DNA of 64,000 nucleotides from Nevskia ramosa DSM 11499 (GTDB lineage Bacteria; Pseudomonadota; Gammaproteobacteria; Nevskiales; Nevskiaceae), in assembly GCF_000420645.1 (NCBI RefSeq), contig NZ_ATVI01000008.1, forward strand, positions 186,001 to 250,000, written 5' to 3'. The position numbers and the translations under genes were made by a program. Shown here one piece after another: positions 63,655 through 64,000 of the stretch. The notes beneath the pieces are model-generated. The model saw only the letters and a program-made list of their open reading frames with translations, was not told the DNA's origin and searched no databases. Position 1 is the stretch's first letter, and each line of letters begins with the position of its first letter.

Positions 63655-64000
63655 ATGTATATCAATCGTTTCGATCGCGGCTTTTCGCGTCGCAAGTTCC
63701 TCAACGACGCAGCGCGCGGCGTGCTCGGTGCCGGCGTGCTGATGCCGCTGAGCGAAGCGATTTCGGCCAACGGTGAAATCAACAAGGCTTATCCGGACGA
63801 GCTGCTGTCGATCGAGGGCTATACCAAGGGCAAGCTCAAGACCGGCGACATCATCGATTCGAGCAACGTCGAATACGTGAAGGATCTGCTGGAGCCGGTG
63901 CGCTACGAGCAGATTCTCAAGCAGGGTCGCAAGCTCAAGATCGGCAAGACCACCAGCGAGATCATGCGGCTGTCGCCCTGGGATTACATCGAAGCGACGC
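63655..64000 (+). CDS. DUF1329 family protein, second copy (truncated by window end)
   Basis: The first 115 residues of a second DUF1329 protein. MYINRFDRGFSRRKFLNDAA is a good twin-arginine signal (SRRKFL), followed by GVLGAGVLMPLSEAISA. The region AYPDELLSIEGYTKGKLKTG repeats the AYPDELLSI pattern of the protein at 52934. GAGGAG lies eight bases before ATG 63655. The frame is open to the last base, so the gene continues beyond the window. A DUF1302 partner may follow. Confidence 0.88.
   Translation, partial: MYINRFDRGFSRRKFLNDAARGVLGAGVLMPLSEAISANGEINKAYPDELLSIEGYTKGKLKTGDIIDSSNVEYVKDLLEPVRYEQILKQGRKLKIGKTTSEIMRLSPWDYIEAT

Overview
This is a GC-rich proteobacterial chromosome segment carrying part of a photosynthesis gene cluster inside an otherwise heterotrophic gene set. 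The phototrophy genes are purple-bacterial: type II reaction centre pufLM with tetrahaem pufC, LH1 pufBA, bchCXYZ and crtIBCDEF. The GlnK-type PII protein, IspB, DUF1302/DUF1329 gene pairs, MalT-like LuxR regulators and valine and acyl-CoA catabolism together suggest a gammaproteobacterium, perhaps of the Nevskiales/Solimonadaceae type. That placement is an inference from gene content; no rRNA gene is present.

Layout. 1-6.5 kb: the end of a PaaX-like gene, then an RND efflux operon (tetR-tolC-mfp-rnd, minus strand) with two matching TetR operators. 6.7-14.8 kb: a DUF1302 outer-membrane protein, a ferredoxin-type reductase, ispB, tRNA-Pro(CGG), an N-formylglutamate amidohydrolase-like gene lacking an ordinary start codon, a transglutaminase-like protein, a VOC protein and glnK. 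14.9-31.3 kb: the photosynthesis cluster. crtI-crtB and a 47-residue membrane protein read right, crtD-crtC read left, and crtE-crtF, bchCXYZ and pufBALMC read right. PpsR/CrtJ-like TGT-N12-ACA palindromes lie at the crtI, crtD/crtE and bchC promoters, although no ppsR is in the window. The cluster ends in a strong terminator.

31.4-45.3 kb: a lysozyme-like protein, a MalT-like LuxR regulator, a valine/isobutyrate degradation operon (mmsA, isobutyryl-CoA dehydrogenase, enoyl-CoA hydratase, 3-hydroxyisobutyryl-CoA hydrolase, mmsB) with a divergent ScfR/RamB-type regulator, a second acyl-CoA dehydrogenase and an acyl-CoA synthetase. 45.4-47.0 kb: an accessory patch with a HEPN-like protein of different base composition, followed by a ~600-bp mirror-symmetric array of hairpins without a credible gene, which is the most unusual structure here. 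47.0-64.0 kb: a DUF1801 protein, acetoacetyl-CoA synthetase, an RND/MMPL-DUF1329-YCF48-DUF1302 operon, a second MalT-like regulator, an MDR-family oxidoreductase, a PAS histidine kinase/FixJ-like pair and the start of a second DUF1329 gene.

How it works together. CrtE, CrtB and CrtI supply the carotenoid backbone; CrtC, CrtD and CrtF make the hydroxylated and methoxylated acyclic carotenoids typical of purple bacteria. BchXYZ and BchC carry out late bacteriochlorophyll a steps, and PufBALMC form the LH1-reaction centre core and its electron donor. In the last third, the MMPL transporter with its DUF1302/DUF1329/YCF48 partners looks like an envelope transport system for a hydrophobic substrate. 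Its likely regulators lie beside it, and CTACCC/GGGTAG boxes recur in the intergenic regions.
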